Numbered from the stretch's first letter, positions 16,527-25,667 are shown. The stretch is DNA of 40,662 nt from Streptococcus halichoeri (GCF_009870755.1 NZ_WLZU01000019.1:1-40662); one strand, 5' to 3'. Program-made: numbers and translations. The notes: a model not told the origin generated them from the sequence alone.

Positions 16527-16742
16527 TTGTCACCATTGAAAGAATTACGTCAGGCTCGTCGCATGACCCAGGAACAATTAGCAGATCGTAGTGGGGTTTC
16601 GATCAGAACGATTGCGAGGTATGAAAAAGATATTAATTTACTACGTCGTGCCAAATATGAAAAGCTAAGAGCCATCACTGAGGCCTTGTCGGTTTCTGTT
16701 GATGATATTTTTTTAGATGACATTTCGGTTTTATTGAAGTGA
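16527..16742 (+). CDS. Small XRE-family regulator (Cro-like)
   Basis: The 71-residue protein is essentially a single helix-turn-helix domain (MTQEQLADRSGVSIRTIARYE, about residues 14-34) with a short C-terminal segment. An in-frame GTG at 16515 overlaps the GGAGG ribosome binding site and is unlikely to be used; TTG at 16527 is the better start, 11 nt after GGAGG. It has its own promoter and is divergent from the 123-residue XRE gene, and the pair may form a two-regulator switch. Confidence 0.7.
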   Translation: MSPLKELRQARRMTQEQLADRSGVSIRTIARYEKDINLLRRAKYEKLRAITEALSVSVDDIFLDDISVLLK

Positions 16743-16758
16743 AACTATTAAGCAAAAG

Positions 16759-16827
16759 AACCTGCTCTCTTGGGAATAGTGACCATCCATGGCTTAAGGT
16801 CGTCCCAGCATTGAGCAGGTTTTTTTC
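16759..16827 (+). terminator. Branched terminator-like RNA structure
   Basis: The outer stem AACCTGCTC with GAGCAGGTT is followed by seven T. Inside it TGGGA pairs with TCCCA and GACC with GGTC, so the loop is itself structured. It lies 16 nt after the small XRE gene and before the convergent pepX end. It is more elaborate than a simple terminator and could be the 3' end of a small RNA. Confidence 0.7.
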
Positions 16828-16894
16828 GTTTCTTAACGGCTCTAACGAGCAGCCTTTTAAGCACTAATAGCATAGCTGAGCTGACAGGCTTATC

Positions 16895-19180
16895 CTAGGG
16901 CTCTAAGGTAGGGAACTGAATATAAGACTGACCAAGGTCAATTGTCAGGCTATAGTCTTGATTATCACGGATCGTATGCTCAAAATCAGTCGTATACAAA
17001 ATCAAATCAACTTGGTCGCCTGCTTTAAGCTGATAAATACTAGGCTGTAAATGCAGTGTGAGTGTCATCCATTGGTTTGGCTCAACGCTTTCAACGGTGA
17101 GTAGGTCGAATCGATTTTGCAGGTTCATAAAGCCTTTGGTGATGACCTGGTAAGGTGTTACCACTCGCGGCAATTCTTTAAGGGCCTCTCTTTGGAAATG
17201 TTGCCCATTATCAAGAGCCTGATGAGCAATAATAGAAGGAATATCCTTGAATCGCTTCTTGTGTCCCGTTTCGAGCAATTGGGCAGATAAGAGGCCAAAG
17301 TTGTGGCTTGATTTTAGCCGTAAGCTTAGGCTGACTTGGCCATTTACCAGTAAGTCTTGTGTTAACTGTAAAGGAACGCGGACTTGTGGTGTACGCTGTG
17401 CAAATAAGTCCTGCTTAAAGGTTTTAAAATCTTGACAATAGGCCTCAAACCTCTTGCTATCTGGATAGTGATTAGCCAGGCTTACCACCTCTTGACCAAG
17501 AGCCATTTTAACTTGGCTGTCTCCACCAAAGGTCGGAAGAACTTTCCAACTTTGTTCATGATCATTAGCCTGCCAGATAACCTCAGGCAAGCTAAAGTGG
17601 TTGCTTTGATTCAATAATTTTTGACAAAGCAAAGCATTCATTGACTCGCGAAAGTCAATAGATTGCCAATTGTGCATGTAGACGTGTTCGCCGTGATGGA
17701 CAAAGAGGTGTTTTTTGATGGAAGATGGCAGAGCATGGAACATGTGATAGACCTGGCTTGGCTTGACATTCCAGTCCTGAAGGCCATGCGTAAAGACTAC
17801 CTCGCAGCGCACCTTATTGGCAAATGGCAGATAGTTGCGGTCATGCCAGAATTGATTATAGTCACCGCTTGCGCGATCAAGGGCCTGACTTTGCTTGGCT
17901 AATTCCTGTTGATACCACTTATTATGGCGTAAATAATCACCTGCCAGCAGATTACGGGAGTAGGTTAATTCGGTCAAGACATCTAGATCTTCACCAGGAT
18001 AGCCGCCGGGACTGCAAACGAGACCATTTTCGCGGTAATAGTCATACCAACTAGAGATTGCCGACTCGGCAATGATCACTTCTAATCCTTCAACACCGGT
18101 AGTTGCTAGCCCATTTGACATGGTGCCTAGATAGGATTTGCCGGTAGTAACAACCTTGCCAGATGCCCAGTCGGCTTTGACCAATTGCTTTTTAGCAGGG
18201 CTACTATAAGCGATAGCACGCCCATTGAGCCAATCAATGACCGCCTTAAAACTTTCCACTTGGGCATAGTCACCGCTAGTCATAAAGCCAGTAGAGCCAG
18301 CTGTTCCAATACCTGCTACGTAAATATTAGCAAAGCCACGCGCCAAAAAGTAATCATTTAGACTATAAGAGTCAATATGGCTAAAGCTTTCTTGGCTTTG
18401 GCCGCTTGGCAAGTCCACTATGTGCGCAGCGAGCGTTTCAAAGGCGCGGGTGGTTACCTGGATGCTTTGTGGCGTTTTAACCGTTAGCTTTCCTGTCATC
18501 TGGTGTAGCTTTTTATCATTGGCAACCTCATTAATTCCCTGATGATAGGGACTGGCGGTCATGACTGTAGGGATTGGCTCAGACGTTTTAGGGCGAATAA
18601 TCAGAGTTTTCACGAGATCGCGCTGGCCATCTTGGTCGGTATCAAGGGGGGCTTCCACATAGACAACTTCACGGATTAACTGGCTCGTATCAAACGTAGC
18701 AAGTGCTTTGCCATTAAAGAAATGATAAGTATTATCAGCCAGCAGCAAGCCTTGACTGACTAAGTCATCTACCAAAGTCATCCCATTTTTCGTTCGTGTT
18801 GCTAAGAGCTGATAGAGGTTTAAAATGACGTGACCACTTTGAAAATCAATCGGAAATTGAATGCTTTGGCAAAAAGCTCCGGCATCGGTAAAGTCAACAA
18901 AGGGGACAAAGCCTAGTAATTGTAAGGCTAGGTATTGCCAGTGTTCACTGGTCAAGTCAGCTTGCGATTGAAAAAAGCTAAGAGCATCAGTCTGTGCATC
19001 AGCCACTAATAGACTGAGTCCATAGTTGCTATCAGCTTGTTGAAACAAAGTCCGGCGGATAAAAATCTCGACATTTTCCTTGTCACTCTTATCTTGGTCT
19101 AGCAAAAAACCTAGTTGATGTAATTCTTCTAGGGCATTTTGAGTTGGTGTTGGAATGAAACTGAATTGATTATAGCGCAT
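16895..19180 (-). CDS. pepX: Xaa-Pro dipeptidyl-peptidase PepX
   Basis: The 761-residue serine peptidase (family S15) removes Xaa-Pro dipeptides from peptide N-termini in the cytoplasm, important for use of proline-rich peptides in lactic acid bacteria. The catalytic serine is S349 in GKSYLG, with D469 in HGLQDWN and H499 in HHGEHV completing the triad. The N-terminal helical domain and C-terminal jelly-roll are both present, and length matches streptococcal PepX. The start is ATG 19180, preceded 5 nt upstream by AAGGAG; an in-frame ATG 33 nt earlier overlaps the preceding gene's end. It follows the Crp/Fnr-type gene by 22 nt on the same strand, so the two are probably co-transcribed. Confidence 0.96.
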   Translation of the reverse strand: MRYNQFSFIPTPTQNALEELHQLGFLLDQDKSDKENVEIFIRRTLFQQADSNYGLSLLVADAQTDALSFFQSQADLTSEHWQYLALQLLGFVPFVDFTDAGAFCQSIQFPIDFQSGHVILNLYQLLATRTKNGMTLVDDLVSQGLLLADNTYHFFNGKALATFDTSQLIREVVYVEAPLDTDQDGQRDLVKTLIIRPKTSEPIPTVMTASPYHQGINEVANDKKLHQMTGKLTVKTPQSIQVTTRAFETLAAHIVDLPSGQSQESFSHIDSYSLNDYFLARGFANIYVAGIGTAGSTGFMTSGDYAQVESFKAVIDWLNGRAIAYSSPAKKQLVKADWASGKVVTTGKSYLGTMSNGLATTGVEGLEVIIAESAISSWYDYYRENGLVCSPGGYPGEDLDVLTELTYSRNLLAGDYLRHNKWYQQELAKQSQALDRASGDYNQFWHDRNYLPFANKVRCEVVFTHGLQDWNVKPSQVYHMFHALPSSIKKHLFVHHGEHVYMHNWQSIDFRESMNALLCQKLLNQSNHFSLPEVIWQANDHEQSWKVLPTFGGDSQVKMALGQEVVSLANHYPDSKRFEAYCQDFKTFKQDLFAQRTPQVRVPLQLTQDLLVNGQVSLSLRLKSSHNFGLLSAQLLETGHKKRFKDIPSIIAHQALDNGQHFQREALKELPRVVTPYQVITKGFMNLQNRFDLLTVESVEPNQWMTLTLHLQPSIYQLKAGDQVDLILYTTDFEHTIRDNQDYSLTIDLGQSYIQFPTLEP

Positions 19181-19202
19181 GGCAACTCCTTTTCTGATGT
19201 GC

Positions 19203-19862
19203 TTAAAAAACAATATAATCCATTAATTTTTCACTATTGGTGATGATAATGTGCTGTTTATCAATGCGGATGACCTTATCATTTTTTAATTGCTTTAAAA
19301 TCCGGCTGACGCTACTGGCAGCGGAAATCCCACAGAATTTGCCCAGGTCTTCGTTGGTAATCACAAAATTGATATAAATATCACCATTGCTTTTTTGTTC
19401 GCCAAACATCTTGCTGAGATCATAGAGTTGGGTAGCAATGGCTCCGATCCGTCCATTGGTTAACATGCATTGCATTTTTTTCATAGATTTTTCCAGTCGA
19501 CTATGGTAAAAATCTTTAACATAGCCTTGGAGCTCCAAATCATGCTCAATATCGTTTAGAAATTGGGCCCGCCGCACCTTATAAAAATGGGCTGTCTGCG
19601 ATTCAATGCGCACATTATATGGCTCACCCATGTTTTGGGAATAATGCGTATTGAGAATCGAAGTAATCTCTAAGCCAGTGACATAGCGTAAATTAAATTC
19701 CGTCCCGTATTTAGAGAGGACACTTTGTTTGACAATCCCATCTTTGAGAATATAGGTGTAATCTTCTTCTAGGCTTTCAAATGTTAAATATTTATGATAG
19801 GCTTTTTCAATAATTGGAAAGTCGTGTCTGTTGATGTAATCTTGTAAAATCTGATGATTCAC
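19203..19862 (-). CDS. Crp/Fnr-family (PrfA/Srv-like) transcriptional regulator
   Basis: This regulator has an N-terminal cyclic-nucleotide-binding-like beta-barrel (about residues 15-120) and a C-terminal winged helix-turn-helix ([20 protein letters not shown], near residue 180). It lacks the N-terminal cysteine cluster of oxygen-sensing Fnr, so it resembles the PrfA group; streptococcal Srv is a possible orthologue but I cannot confirm it. I start it at GTG 19862 (219 residues), with GGGAG 6 nt upstream. The ATG 42 nt earlier has no ribosome binding site. It is probably co-transcribed with pepX and is divergent from the MFS transporter. Confidence 0.75.
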   Translation of the reverse strand: MNHQILQDYINRHDFPIIEKAYHKYLTFESLEEDYTYILKDGIVKQSVLSKYGTEFNLRYVTGLEITSILNTHYSQNMGEPYNVRIESQTAHFYKVRRAQFLNDIEHDLELQGYVKDFYHSRLEKSMKKMQCMLTNGRIGAIATQLYDLSKMFGEQKSNGDIYINFVITNEDLGKFCGISAASSVSRILKQLKNDKVIRIDKQHIIITNSEKLMDYIVF

Positions 19863-19934
19863 TCTCTTCTCCCAATGTTTCGATTTAGCAGACCTGCTTA
19901 ACATTTGCTAACGTGATCTGATACTAGCACATCT

Positions 19935-19943
19935 ATTATACCA
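19935..19943 (-). promoter_or_regulatory. Extended -10 promoter of the Crp/Fnr-type gene
   Basis: On the minus strand TGG-TATAAT forms an extended -10 with no good -35. Around the expected start, TGCTA (19906-19910) and TAGCA (19925-19929) form an inverted repeat with 14 bp between, a possible site for autoregulation. Confidence 0.55.
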
Positions 19944-20029
19944 TTGAAATATCGGAACTTCTCAAATTTTTGTAAAATGTTTTTGAAAATAAAAATGAAA
20001 ATAAAATTGAAAAGGGAGTTCTTATTTCA

Positions 20030-21229
20030 GTGGAAGAAAAACTATTTAACAAACATTTTGTTGCCATTACCCTCTTAAACTTTATTGTTTACATGGTGTA
20101 TTACCTCTTTACTGTTATCATTGCTTTTATTGCGACCAAGGAATTAGGGGCTAGTACTAGTCAGGCCGGTCTAGCTACAGGCATCTATATTTTAGGGACT
20201 TTGCTTGCACGTTTGATTTTTGGCAAACAGCTCGAAGTTTTTGGGCGTCAATTAGTCTTGCGAGGGGGTGCTATTTTTTACCTTTTGACAACTTTGGCTT
20301 ATTTTTTTATGCCAAGTATTGGCATTATGTATTTGGTTCGGTTTTTAAATGGCTTTGGTTACGGAGTGGTCTCAACGGCAACGAACACCATCGTAACTGC
20401 TTATATTCCAGCACAAAAACGCGGAGAAGGGATTAATTTTTATGGATTATCCACCAGTTTAGCGGCAGCCATTGGGCCCTTTGTTGGGACTTTTATGTTG
20501 GATAATCTCCATATTAATTTTAAAATGGTCATTGTCTTATGTAGTCTATTGATTGCTATTGTGGTTTTGGGAGCCTTTATCTTCCCTGTCCGCAATATCG
20601 TGCTAAATCAAGAGCAATTAGCTAAGACCAAATCCTGGACAGTTGATAGTTTTATCGAAAAAAAGGCATTATTTATCACTGCGATTGCCTTTATGATGGG
20701 GATTGCCTATGCATCAGTGCTAGGTTTTCAAAAACTTTACACCACACAAATTCAATTAACCAGTGTCGGAGCCTATTTCTTTATTGTCTATGCCTTAGTC
20801 ATTACTGTGACGCGACCTGCAATGGGGCGTTTAATGGATACTAAAGGGGAAAAATGGGTCCTTTACCCATCTTATCTCTTCCTAGCTGGTGGGCTTGTTC
20901 TCCTAGGCAGTGCTGTAGATGGCTTTACTTACCTGTTATCTGGCGCCTTAATTGGCTTTGGCTATGGAACCTTTATGTCTTGTGGTCAAGCAGCTTCTAT
21001 CAGAGGAGTTGAAGAGCACCGTTTTAACACAGCCATGTCAACCTATATGATTGGTCTTGATCTTGGTTTAGGGGCTGGACCTTACATTCTTGGTTTGATT
21101 AAGGATGCTTTTCTTGGAACAGGTGTAACATCATTTCGCTATCTCTTTTGCTTAGCAGCAGTGATTCCGGTAATATGTACTTTAATGTATTTTTTAAAAA
21201 CAAACACAAATTCAGACGTAACAGTCTAA
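20030..21229 (+). CDS. MFS transporter, 12-helix
   Basis: The 399-residue protein has twelve predicted membrane helices and an MFS signature in the first cytoplasmic loop (LARLIFGKQLEVFGRQ, near residue 60). It resembles DHA1-type drug or metabolite exporters; substrate unknown. A GTG start at 20030 is used here, but the AAGGGAG ribosome binding site is about 13 nt upstream, so a nearer start is possible, perhaps the ATT two codons earlier. It diverges from the Crp/Fnr-type regulator and is followed 23 nt later by a universal stress protein gene, suggesting an operon. Confidence 0.82.
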   Translation: MEEKLFNKHFVAITLLNFIVYMVYYLFTVIIAFIATKELGASTSQAGLATGIYILGTLLARLIFGKQLEVFGRQLVLRGGAIFYLLTTLAYFFMPSIGIMYLVRFLNGFGYGVVSTATNTIVTAYIPAQKRGEGINFYGLSTSLAAAIGPFVGTFMLDNLHINFKMVIVLCSLLIAIVVLGAFIFPVRNIVLNQEQLAKTKSWTVDSFIEKKALFITAIAFMMGIAYASVLGFQKLYTTQIQLTSVGAYFFIVYALVITVTRPAMGRLMDTKGEKWVLYPSYLFLAGGLVLLGSAVDGFTYLLSGALIGFGYGTFMSCGQAASIRGVEEHRFNTAMSTYMIGLDLGLGAGPYILGLIKDAFLGTGVTSFRYLFCLAAVIPVICTLMYFLKTNTNSDVTV

Positions 21230-21252
21230 ATGATTTATAAAGGAGGCTAAGG

Positions 21253-21708
21253 ATGACCCAACATTATCAACGAATCATGGTCGCCATTGATGGTTCTTAT
21301 GAATCGGAACTGGCCGTAGAAAAAGCTATCAATGTGGCACTAAGAAATCAGGCGTGTTTACTTTTGACGCATATTATTGATGTGCACGCCTATCAAAATG
21401 AAGGCGGAGCGGTCAGTGATTATGTCTTTGACCGCCAAGAGCAAGAGTCAGCGGATGTTTTGGCTTATTTTGAAAATCAGGCAAAATTAAAAGGATTGAT
21501 CAATATTAAGAAAATTATTGAAATTGGGAATCCAAAGACCTTGCTTGCTAAAGATATTCCTCTAAAAGAAGAAGTTGATCTAATCATGGTAGGAGCAACA
21601 GGTCTAAATACCTTTGAACGCTTAATCATTGGCTCAACATCTGAATACCTTTTGCGCCATGCCAAGGTTGATATGCTAGTCGTTCGTGATAAAACAAAAA
21701 CCATCTAG
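21253..21708 (+). CDS. Universal stress protein UspA family
   Basis: The 151-residue single-domain Usp has the N-terminal MVAIDGS motif and a nucleotide-binding motif VGATG, nine residues, then GS near the C-terminus, characteristic of ATP-binding Usp proteins. AAAGGAGG precedes the ATG. The short gap to the MFS gene suggests co-transcription. A terminator-like palindrome follows. Confidence 0.92.
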   Translation: MTQHYQRIMVAIDGSYESELAVEKAINVALRNQACLLLTHIIDVHAYQNEGGAVSDYVFDRQEQESADVLAYFENQAKLKGLINIKKIIEIGNPKTLLAKDIPLKEEVDLIMVGATGLNTFERLIIGSTSEYLLRHAKVDMLVVRDKTKTI

Positions 21709-21716
21709 CTCAGACT

Positions 21717-21800
21717 AAAAAATGCGGCATTGGACTCCACTCCAAAAAGTTAGATTTTTCGTCCAACTTTTTGGGGCCAGTCCAGGTTGCGTTCTTTTTT
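21717..21800. repeat. Nested palindrome, second copy
   Basis: An outer imperfect stem (AAAAAATGC region with GCGTTCTTTTTT, and TTGGACT with AGTCCA) encloses inner IS3-like arms CCAAAAAGTT and AACTTTTTGG. The architecture matches 6733-6826. It probably terminates the MFS-uspA transcript. Confidence 0.7.
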
Positions 21801-21856
21801 ATGGTGAAAATGAGTCTTGTGCTTTTGAGAGAAGGCGATTTTAATTTTTAATAAGC

Positions 21857-21885
21857 TTTACTATATGTCACTTCCTTGATAGAAT
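21857..21885 (+). promoter_or_regulatory. Promoter of glpF
   Basis: TTTACT and TAGAAT are spaced by 17 bp. The expected start is about 35 nt before the TTG initiation codon. No clear cre site was seen. Confidence 0.7.
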
Positions 21886-21926
21886 GGTACATGTGTTTAA
21901 CACAAAAATTATTGGAGGAACAAGGA

Positions 21927-22778
21927 TTGATTGAAATTACTTGGACTGTGAAATACATTACGGAGTTTATTGCGACAGCCTTTTTGATTATTTTGGGGAA
22001 TGGTGCTGTAGCAAATGTTGATTTAAAAGGTACAAAAGGCCACAAAGCTGGCTGGGTCATTATTGCTTTAGGTTATGGCTTTGGGGTGATGATGCCTGCT
22101 CTTATGTTTGGGAATGTATCAGGAAACCATATTAACCCAGCATTTACCCTTGGTTTAGCTGTATCTGGTCTTTTCCCATGGGCGCATGTTTTACCTTATA
22201 TCATTGCACAAGTGTTAGGTGCTATTTTTGGTCAAATCGTGGTGGTCACTGTCTATCAACCCTACTTTGCTAAAACTGAAAATCCTAACCACATTCTGGG
22301 ATCATTTTCAACTATTGCAGCAGTTGATGATGGAACCAAAGCTAGCCGCAAAGCATCCTATCTTAATGGCTTTTTAAATGAGTTTGTTGGCTCATTTGTC
22401 CTGTTCTTTGGGGCTTTGGCCTTGACGAAGAATTATTTTGGTGTTGAGCTGGTAGGTAAGTTGGTGGAGGCAGGTTATGATCAAACCACCGCTGCTACAC
22501 AGATTTCACCTTATGTTACAGGATCACTAGCAGTGGCTCACTTAGGTATAGGTTTCTTAGTGATGACTTTAGTGGCTTCACTTGGTGGGCCGACAGGTCC
22601 TGGTTTGAATCCAGCTCGCGACCTTGGACCACGGCTTGTTCACCATTTCTTGCCTAAATCAGTACTTGGTCAGGCAAAAGCAGATTCGAAATGGTGGTAT
22701 GCCTGGGTGCCTGTCCTTGCGCCAATTTTAGCTGCCATCGTTGCTGTTGCTTTATTTAAATATCTTTACCTGCACTAA
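21927..22778 (+). CDS. glpF: Glycerol facilitator (aquaglyceroporin)
   Basis: The 283-residue membrane channel of the MIP family has both half-helix motifs: HINPAFTLG in the first half and GLNPARDLGPR in the second. The aspartate after NPAR is the mark of glycerol facilitators rather than water-only aquaporins. Six full helices are predicted. I start it at TTG 21927, where GGAGG lies 8 nt upstream; an in-frame ATG 51 nt earlier lies before this ribosome binding site, near the transcription start. No glycerol kinase or oxidase gene is adjacent, so it is a stand-alone unit. Confidence 0.93.
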   Translation: MIEITWTVKYITEFIATAFLIILGNGAVANVDLKGTKGHKAGWVIIALGYGFGVMMPALMFGNVSGNHINPAFTLGLAVSGLFPWAHVLPYIIAQVLGAIFGQIVVVTVYQPYFAKTENPNHILGSFSTIAAVDDGTKASRKASYLNGFLNEFVGSFVLFFGALALTKNYFGVELVGKLVEAGYDQTTAATQISPYVTGSLAVAHLGIGFLVMTLVASLGGPTGPGLNPARDLGPRLVHHFLPKSVLGQAKADSKWWYAWVPVLAPILAAIVAVALFKYLYLH

Positions 22779-22811
22779 GAAGCCCACCAGGCTTTTAAGA
22801 GTTTATGAATT

Positions 22812-22832
22812 GGCCCAGCTGGGCCTTTTTTT
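22812..22832 (+). terminator. Terminator of glpF
   Basis: GGCCC pairs with GGGCC around AGCT, followed by seven T. It lies about 35 nt after the stop codon. Confidence 0.92.
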
Positions 22833-22857
22833 GCGGCTGCTATTAATGGCAGGAGTT

Positions 22858-22904
22858 AAAAACGCCAAGAAGAGCTGATTGTAATGAGCTTTCTTGGCGT
22901 TTTT
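22858..22904. terminator. Bidirectional terminator between glpF and the TauE-type gene
   Basis: AAAAACGCCAAGAA pairs with TTCTTGGCGTTTTT, with AGCT pairing inside and a T-run on each strand. It serves the convergent genes on both sides. Confidence 0.88.
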
Positions 22905-22979
22905 AAATGATTTGTCTGTAGGTTCAAGGCTGGTGCTAAGCGGCTTTGTCTTGCTGTTGTGAGTGGGCTGGTTTTTTGG

Positions 22980-23879
22980 TTACATATTTTTTTGCTGTGC
23001 TAGGCTAGAGATGACAAAAGAGCGCAGCAACATCGCACCGGTAAACATAACAATAATGACCACTAATACTTTTAAGCTGTCAATGTCAAGGTTGGTTAAG
23101 AAGAAAACAGCGAGTAATACTCCTAAGACCCCACCGACAACCATACCTGCAAAGCCATTCCAAGAAATCCGATCCATTTTGATGAATTGACGGCTAGAAG
23201 CAGTCATAATCATGGCGGCATCAAGCATCATTACAGGCATGGCTACTGCTGGACTAAGACCCATGAGTGAGAAGAAAATCAGCTCAGGCGCATAGTTACC
23301 AAGCCCCATGGTCATTAAAACACCAATCGTAAAATTAAAGATGATTCCTACCAAGAGCCAGATGCCGTGTAAGCCGTGCTGAGAGTGATTAATATCAGCA
23401 CCAGGATTTAAGACCATGCGAAAAATCATAATCAGTGAAGCCAGGATGAGCAGGCCGCCAAGGATTCCTTGGACTGTTGGGGTATGCCAATTTTTGGTGA
23501 TTTTTGTTCCCCAAAAGGCCCCTAAAAAAGCGGCAGCAGCCATACTAACTAGGGTCACCACTTCCACTTTAACTACAAAAATGAAGCACAAGGATTGGAC
23601 TAGGACAGGAATGGCATGCGCGGCCGTCATACTTCCGGGCAATTTGCTGTCATCATCAACTAGCTTAGTTACTTTAAAGAGGGTCGTAGTGGTAGCAAAG
23701 GAACCTATCCCTAGTGTATCTAGGGCATCTGTCAAAAGACCAACCAAAAAACCGGTCATAAACCGGTTAAAAGGATTGATCTTGTGCACGGTTAAATGGT
23801 GATAAAGGGTATAACTGATATAAAGGATTGCCATGATCAGCAAAACTTGAATTAATCGTAAGATGAGCATTTCATTCAT
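22980..23879 (-). CDS. TauE/SafE-family membrane permease
   Basis: The 299-residue protein has eight or nine hydrophobic helices and the glycine/alanine-rich repeats of the TauE/SafE (DUF81) family, including GFLVGLLTDALDTLGIGSFA near residue 45 and LGAFWGTKI in the first half. The family includes sulfite, sulfoacetate and other anion exporters; no substrate can be assigned. A consensus promoter ends exactly 7 nt before the ATG and there is no Shine-Dalgarno sequence, so the mRNA is probably leaderless. Confidence 0.8.
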   Translation of the reverse strand: MNEMLILRLIQVLLIMAILYISYTLYHHLTVHKINPFNRFMTGFLVGLLTDALDTLGIGSFATTTTLFKVTKLVDDDSKLPGSMTAAHAIPVLVQSLCFIFVVKVEVVTLVSMAAAAFLGAFWGTKITKNWHTPTVQGILGGLLILASLIMIFRMVLNPGADINHSQHGLHGIWLLVGIIFNFTIGVLMTMGLGNYAPELIFFSLMGLSPAVAMPVMMLDAAMIMTASSRQFIKMDRISWNGFAGMVVGGVLGVLLAVFFLTNLDIDSLKVLVVIIVMFTGAMLLRSFVISSLAQQKNM

Positions 23880-23886
23880 AGCATCT

Positions 23887-23915
23887 AGTTTACAAAAAAA
23901 ATCTTAAGTGGTCAA
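23887..23915 (-). promoter_or_regulatory. Promoter of the TauE-type gene, leaderless
   Basis: On the minus strand TTGACC and TAAACT are spaced by 17 bp, and the -10 ends 7 nt before ATG 23879. Transcription would begin at or next to the A of the start codon. Confidence 0.75.
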
Positions 23916-23938
23916 TCCTGTTTATAACGCAATAATTC

Positions 23939-23967
23939 TTGTCAAAATGCGATTTATTAGCTATAAT
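23939..23967 (+). promoter_or_regulatory. Promoter of cppA
   Basis: TTGTCA and TATAAT are separated by 17 bp. AGGAGG then precedes the ATG by 6 nt. Confidence 0.85.
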
Positions 23968-23989
23968 AACAGAGAATTAGGAGGAAAAC

Positions 23990-24739
23990 ATGGCTTTATT
24001 AAAAAATCTTGTCTTCAATACCCCGGTATTGCGTGTTAATGATCGAGAAAAAAATATCGAGTTCTACCAAAAGGCCTTAGGTTTAAAGCTAGTATCTGAA
24101 GAAAATGCTATTGCCATTTTCACCTCTTATGGTGATGGTAAAGAACGGTTTATCATTGAAGAATCGCCAGCCTTTCGAACCCGCGCGGTAAATGGAAAAA
24201 AGAAAGTCAATACTATTACCATTAAAACCCGTGATACCAAAGGCATTGAACAGTTAATCACACGTCAGCTAGCAAGGACGGTTTACCAAGGCCACAAGGG
24301 CTATGCCATTGAAGTCTTATCGCCTGAGGGAGATCGTTTTATCCTGCATGCCGAAGAGGATCTTAAAACCTTACATGAAGTTGATGCTCCTCAGTTTACA
24401 CAAGACCCTGATTTTAAAGGCCTAAATGATTTTAGCTTTGAACAAATTACTTTAAATGTCCTTGATCAGCAAGCCTGTCTGACCTTTTACCAAAAGCTTT
24501 TTGCAGACCAATTTCCGATTGCTTTGGATTTTGTGCTTGCTCAAGGACCTGATTTGGCCATTGAACCAACAATGACATGGGATTTAGAAATATTAGAATT
24601 AAATGTTCCTCAAGCAACCGACCTGGTTGCTGTCAAAGCTGATTTTGAAGCCAAAGGGCTTACGGTCTATTTAGATAAGAAGGAGCGGGTCTTGGTTGTT
24701 TCTGATCCCAACCTTATTGAAATTTGGTTAGTCAAATGA
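23990..24739 (+). CDS. cppA: CppA-family protein (C3-degrading proteinase homologue)
   Basis: The 249-residue protein has a VOC/glyoxalase-like N-terminal fold (VLRVNDREKNIEFYQKALGL, about residues 14-33) and a second, diverged half from about residue 135, matching the CppA_N/CppA_C layout. CppA was reported as a proteinase that degrades complement C3 in streptococci. However, the sequence has no signal peptide and looks like a cytosolic metal-binding VOC protein, so the name should be used with care. It overlaps the next gene by ATGA, indicating coupled expression with the serine hydrolase. Confidence 0.85.
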   Translation: MALLKNLVFNTPVLRVNDREKNIEFYQKALGLKLVSEENAIAIFTSYGDGKERFIIEESPAFRTRAVNGKKKVNTITIKTRDTKGIEQLITRQLARTVYQGHKGYAIEVLSPEGDRFILHAEEDLKTLHEVDAPQFTQDPDFKGLNDFSFEQITLNVLDQQACLTFYQKLFADQFPIALDFVLAQGPDLAIEPTMTWDLEILELNVPQATDLVAVKADFEAKGLTVYLDKKERVLVVSDPNLIEIWLVK

Positions 24740-25662
24740 CCCAAGAACTTATAACACTTATCACGAAGCACATTCAGCAAAAGAAATACCCAGGGGCTAA
24801 TTTAGCCCTTTTTCGTCAGCAACGCTGGCAGGAGTATTCTTTTGGTACGCGTGATGGCCAAGAGCCCTTGGATAAGGATGCCCTCTATGATTTAGCTAGC
24901 GTCTCCAAAGTTCTTGGTGTGGGGACACTATGTATCCAGCTTTATGCTGCGGGACGTCTTGAGCTGGATGTGCCCTTGACGGCTTATTACCCGGCTTTTC
25001 ATGATTCTAGTGTAACGATTCGTCAATTGCTGACGCATACTTCTGGCTTGGATCCTTTTATTTTGCATCGGGATACTTTGTCTGCCAAGGAATTACGTGC
25101 GGCCATGAATCAGTTGCGGGTGACTGGTGACCATAGTTTTCACTATACCGATGTTAATTTTGTTCTGCTGGGCTTTATGCTGGAATACCTTTTTGAGCAG
25201 GATTTAGCTCAGCTTTTTGCTCAAAACATCTTTACTCCCTTTGGGATGACCCAGACCAGTTTTGGTCCACGTTTAGCAGCAGTCCCAACGGTGCAAGGCA
25301 TATCAGATGGTTATGTCCATGATCCTAAGGCTAAGGTTTTGGGGGTAGATACGGGCTCAGCTGGGTTGTTTTCGACTCTTTTGGATTTGGAAAAATTTGT
25401 CGCGGCCTACCAAGCTTCTACTTTTTGGGCTCAGCTCTTTCAAGACTATAATAGTCAAGGAGATCGGCCACGTTCACTTGCTTGGCGACTTTCGGGGCAA
25501 TGGTTAGATCATACTGGTTATACGGGGCCTTTTATCATGCTCAATCAAACAGGTCAGGCTGCTATCTTTTTGACGAATCGGACCTACTATGGCGATGATC
25601 GTAGGCAATGGGCCAAGGATCGTGACTTGCTGATGGCGGCGATTACAAAAGCGTTGCTTTAA
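24736..25662 (+). CDS. Serine hydrolase, beta-lactamase/class C-like
   Basis: The 308-residue protein of the beta-lactamase/transpeptidase-like family has the catalytic S-x-x-K motif SVSK (S55, K58), a YTDVN motif equivalent to YxN near residue 137, and HTG (in HTGYTG) replacing KTG near residue 255. There is no signal peptide, so it is more likely a cytosolic esterase or peptidase than a penicillin-binding protein. I start it at ATG 24736, overlapping the CppA stop codon; an in-frame TTG 12 nt upstream is less likely. It probably depends on the cppA promoter. Confidence 0.85.
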   Translation: MTQELITLITKHIQQKKYPGANLALFRQQRWQEYSFGTRDGQEPLDKDALYDLASVSKVLGVGTLCIQLYAAGRLELDVPLTAYYPAFHDSSVTIRQLLTHTSGLDPFILHRDTLSAKELRAAMNQLRVTGDHSFHYTDVNFVLLGFMLEYLFEQDLAQLFAQNIFTPFGMTQTSFGPRLAAVPTVQGISDGYVHDPKAKVLGVDTGSAGLFSTLLDLEKFVAAYQASTFWAQLFQDYNSQGDRPRSLAWRLSGQWLDHTGYTGPFIMLNQTGQAAIFLTNRTYYGDDRRQWAKDRDLLMAAITKALL

Positions 25663-25667
25663 AAGTA

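Noticed and set aside
23748..23772. Two AACCGGT words resembling the LPXTG operator
   Set aside because: They lie inside the TauE-type coding region and follow its codons; position does not fit an operator.
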